Notes under the pieces: generated by a model
What the model saw: only the letters and a program-made list of their open reading frames with translations
The model's database searches: none
Told to the model about the DNA's origin: nothing
Position numbers and translations under genes: made by a program
DNA from: Gemmatimonadota bacterium
GTDB lineage: Bacteria > Gemmatimonadota > Gemmatimonadetes > JACCXV01
NCBI GenBank assembly: GCA_013696835.1
Contig: JACCXV010000213.1
Location: 1-8,102, forward strand
Direction of reading: 5' to 3'
DNA length: 8,102 nucleotides
Part shown: one piece after another, positions 7,143 through 8,102 of the stretch
How positions within the stretch are numbered: position 1 is the stretch's first letter
How the letters are laid out: each line of letters begins with the position of its first letter

Positions 7143-7700
7143 ATGGGGCCAGCCACCAGAGTCCTCCGCGCCGCGCTTTGCGTGCTCACACTCACCGGTA
7201 CCGCGCAGGTGGCGTGCGGGAGGGAGGAGGAGGCCGGCAGGGCCGACCGTCCTTCAACTCCAAGAGAGGGCGCGGGTCTGGAGGCGTCGAGCCTCGTCGC
7301 ACGCCGAGCCGAGGTCGCGCGTCGCGGCCCCGCCGTCATGCCCTTCGACCTCGCGCGCACGACCCACGCGTTCCATGCCAGAGGGTACGGCGGAACCCAG
7401 ACGGTCGTCGCCCGCGATCCGCTGGACAGCGAGCAGGTGCGGCTCGTGCGGGAGCACCTGCAAGTGGAAGCGGCACGGTTCGCAACGGGAGACTTCTCGG
7501 ATCCGGCACTCCTGCACGGGGATCGGATGCCGGGGCTGGCGGAGCTGCGCGAGGCAGCCGGGCGCCTGCGCGTTCGTTACGAGGACGTGCCCGGCGGTGG
7601 ACGAATCCGCTACTCCAGCTCCGATCCGGAGCTCGTCCGAGCGCTCCACCGCTGGTTCGCCGCGCAGACCTCCGATCACGCGGAGCACGCACGGCCGTGA
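7143..7700 (+). CDS. Putative secreted or lipoprotein, conserved His-containing domain
   Basis: The protein has 185 residues. The ATG directly follows the preceding stop (TGAATG), with GGAG at 7133-7136, so it is fourth in the operon. The signal peptide ends at QVAC (Cys 25). Gln at -3 is unusual, so lipidation is less certain than for the upstream gene. After a low-complexity spacer, the conserved domain starts at MPFDLARTTHAFH (66-78). It includes REHL (H105), GDFSDPALLHGDRMPGL (H125) and ends LHRWFAAQTSDHAEHA (H169, H179, H182). From memory, short proteins with this MPFDL...HG..MPGL...LH.WF.AQ..DH pattern are often labelled aspartate carbamoyltransferase in databases. This protein lacks that enzyme's size and motifs, so the label would be wrong. 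The His positions suggest metal binding, which is an inference. Confidence 0.85.
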   Translation: MGPATRVLRAALCVLTLTGTAQVACGREEEAGRADRPSTPREGAGLEASSLVARRAEVARRGPAVMPFDLARTTHAFHARGYGGTQTVVARDPLDSEQVRLVREHLQVEAARFATGDFSDPALLHGDRMPGLAELREAAGRLRVRYEDVPGGGRIRYSSSDPELVRALHRWFAAQTSDHAEHARP

Positions 7701-7705
7701 AACCC

Positions 7706-7744
7706 GCGGTTGCGGAGCAGGGTACGTACCCGGTAGAGAACCGC
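7706..7744. promoter_or_regulatory. Nested inverted repeat between lipoprotein operon and peptidase gene
   Basis: GCGGTT (7706-7711) and AACCGC (7739-7744) form an outer inverted repeat. Inside it is GGGTACGTACCC (7720-7731), a perfect 12-bp palindrome. A weak promoter-like pair, TTGCGG (7710-7715) and TAGAGA (7734-7739), has an 18-bp spacer with the palindrome lying within it, so an operator controlling the peptidase gene is possible. As RNA, the same bases could fold into a stem behind the upstream operon, but there is no T-run to make it a standard terminator. Confidence 0.4.
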
Positions 7745-7761
7745 TTCACCCGAACCCCCCG

Positions 7762-8102
7762 GTGTCAGCCTTTTCGCCGTTCCTCTCGCCGTTCCCCAGG
7801 CTCTTCCTGCTCGCGGCCCTGCCGGCGCTCGTGAGCTGCGCCAGCGAGGCCGCCAAGCCCGCACCCGACCCACTCGCTCAGCGCATCCGGAAGCACGTCC
7901 GCCATCTCGGGTCGGACGAGCTCGAAGGACGCGCGCCGGGACAGCCCGGCGGGGACGCGGCCGTGCGCTACATCGAAGGCCGACTACGCGCGCTGGGACT
8001 CGAGCCGGCGGGGACCGAGGGGTTCCGCCAGCCGGTGCCGCTGCAGGGCGTGCGAACGCTGCCGGAAACGCGCTTCACCTGGACGCCGGCCGGAGCCGAT
8101 TC
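7762..8102 (+). CDS. M28-family metallopeptidase lipoprotein, N-terminal part
   Basis: This gene runs off the right edge; 113 codons are present. GTG at 7762 is the best start. It opens a signal peptide (FPRLFLLAALPALVSC) with a lipobox giving Cys 26, and upstream in-frame codons back to 7700 contain no start. The mature part, IRKHVRHLGSDELEGRAPG followed by GGDAAVRYIEGRLRALGL and QPVPLQGV, is the characteristic leader of M28 (aminopeptidase Y/S-like) zinc peptidases. There the loop SDxLEGRxPGxPGG precedes the catalytic fold. The zinc-binding residues lie beyond the window, so activity cannot be judged. It probably acts in the periplasm or at the outer membrane on peptides. The nested inverted repeat just upstream suggests separate control from the two-component operon. 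Confidence 0.88.
   Translation, partial: MSAFSPFLSPFPRLFLLAALPALVSCASEAAKPAPDPLAQRIRKHVRHLGSDELEGRAPGQPGGDAAVRYIEGRLRALGLEPAGTEGFRQPVPLQGVRTLPETRFTWTPAGAD

Overview
The window is very GC-rich bacterial DNA with several GTG starts, many exported or lipoprotein-like products, and overlapping gene ends. A DUF5916/CBM9-like outer-membrane protein, an NTF2/lumazine-binding-like secreted protein, an M28 peptidase lipoprotein and a HAMP-less sensor kinase occur together. This combination resembles Gemmatimonadota or a neighbouring Gram-negative soil or marine lineage. That placement is inferred from gene content and is not proven.

Left half, minus strand (1-3912). From promoter-distal to promoter-proximal, reading right to left, these are: a 72-residue membrane or exported protein (3694-3912); a 119-residue secreted NTF2-like protein that appears to have lost the core of its domain (3129-3488); a large DUF5916 protein whose signal-peptide part and main body lie in different frames (215 to about 3096/3132); and, after a regulatory-looking gap, the first 19 codons of another exported protein (1-57). 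The frame break in the DUF5916 gene can be placed. An 11-residue (33-nt) repeat occurs four times, and its first copy is only 32 nt long.

Right half, plus strand (4160-8102). A tightly packed operon encodes a sensor histidine kinase, an OmpR-type response regulator (ATGA overlap), a lipoprotein with a YPGA motif (1-nt overlap) and a second, His-containing lipoprotein (TGAATG junction). After 61 nt holding a nested inverted repeat, an M28-family peptidase lipoprotein begins and runs off the window.

Regulation. Heptamers of the form (T/G)CCTGAC spaced exactly 11 bp apart, the geometry of OmpR/PhoB-family binding sites, occur in two places. One is the divergent region between the 72-aa gene and the kinase operon (4060-4077). 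The other is upstream of the partial gene at 57 (146-174, with a plausible -10 element 10 bp beyond). The two sites share the 10-mer GAATCCTGAC. The simplest reading is that the response regulator encoded here controls its own divergent region and the exported gene at the left edge, giving a small envelope-associated regulon. No RNA genes, CRISPR arrays, insertion sequences or origins were seen.
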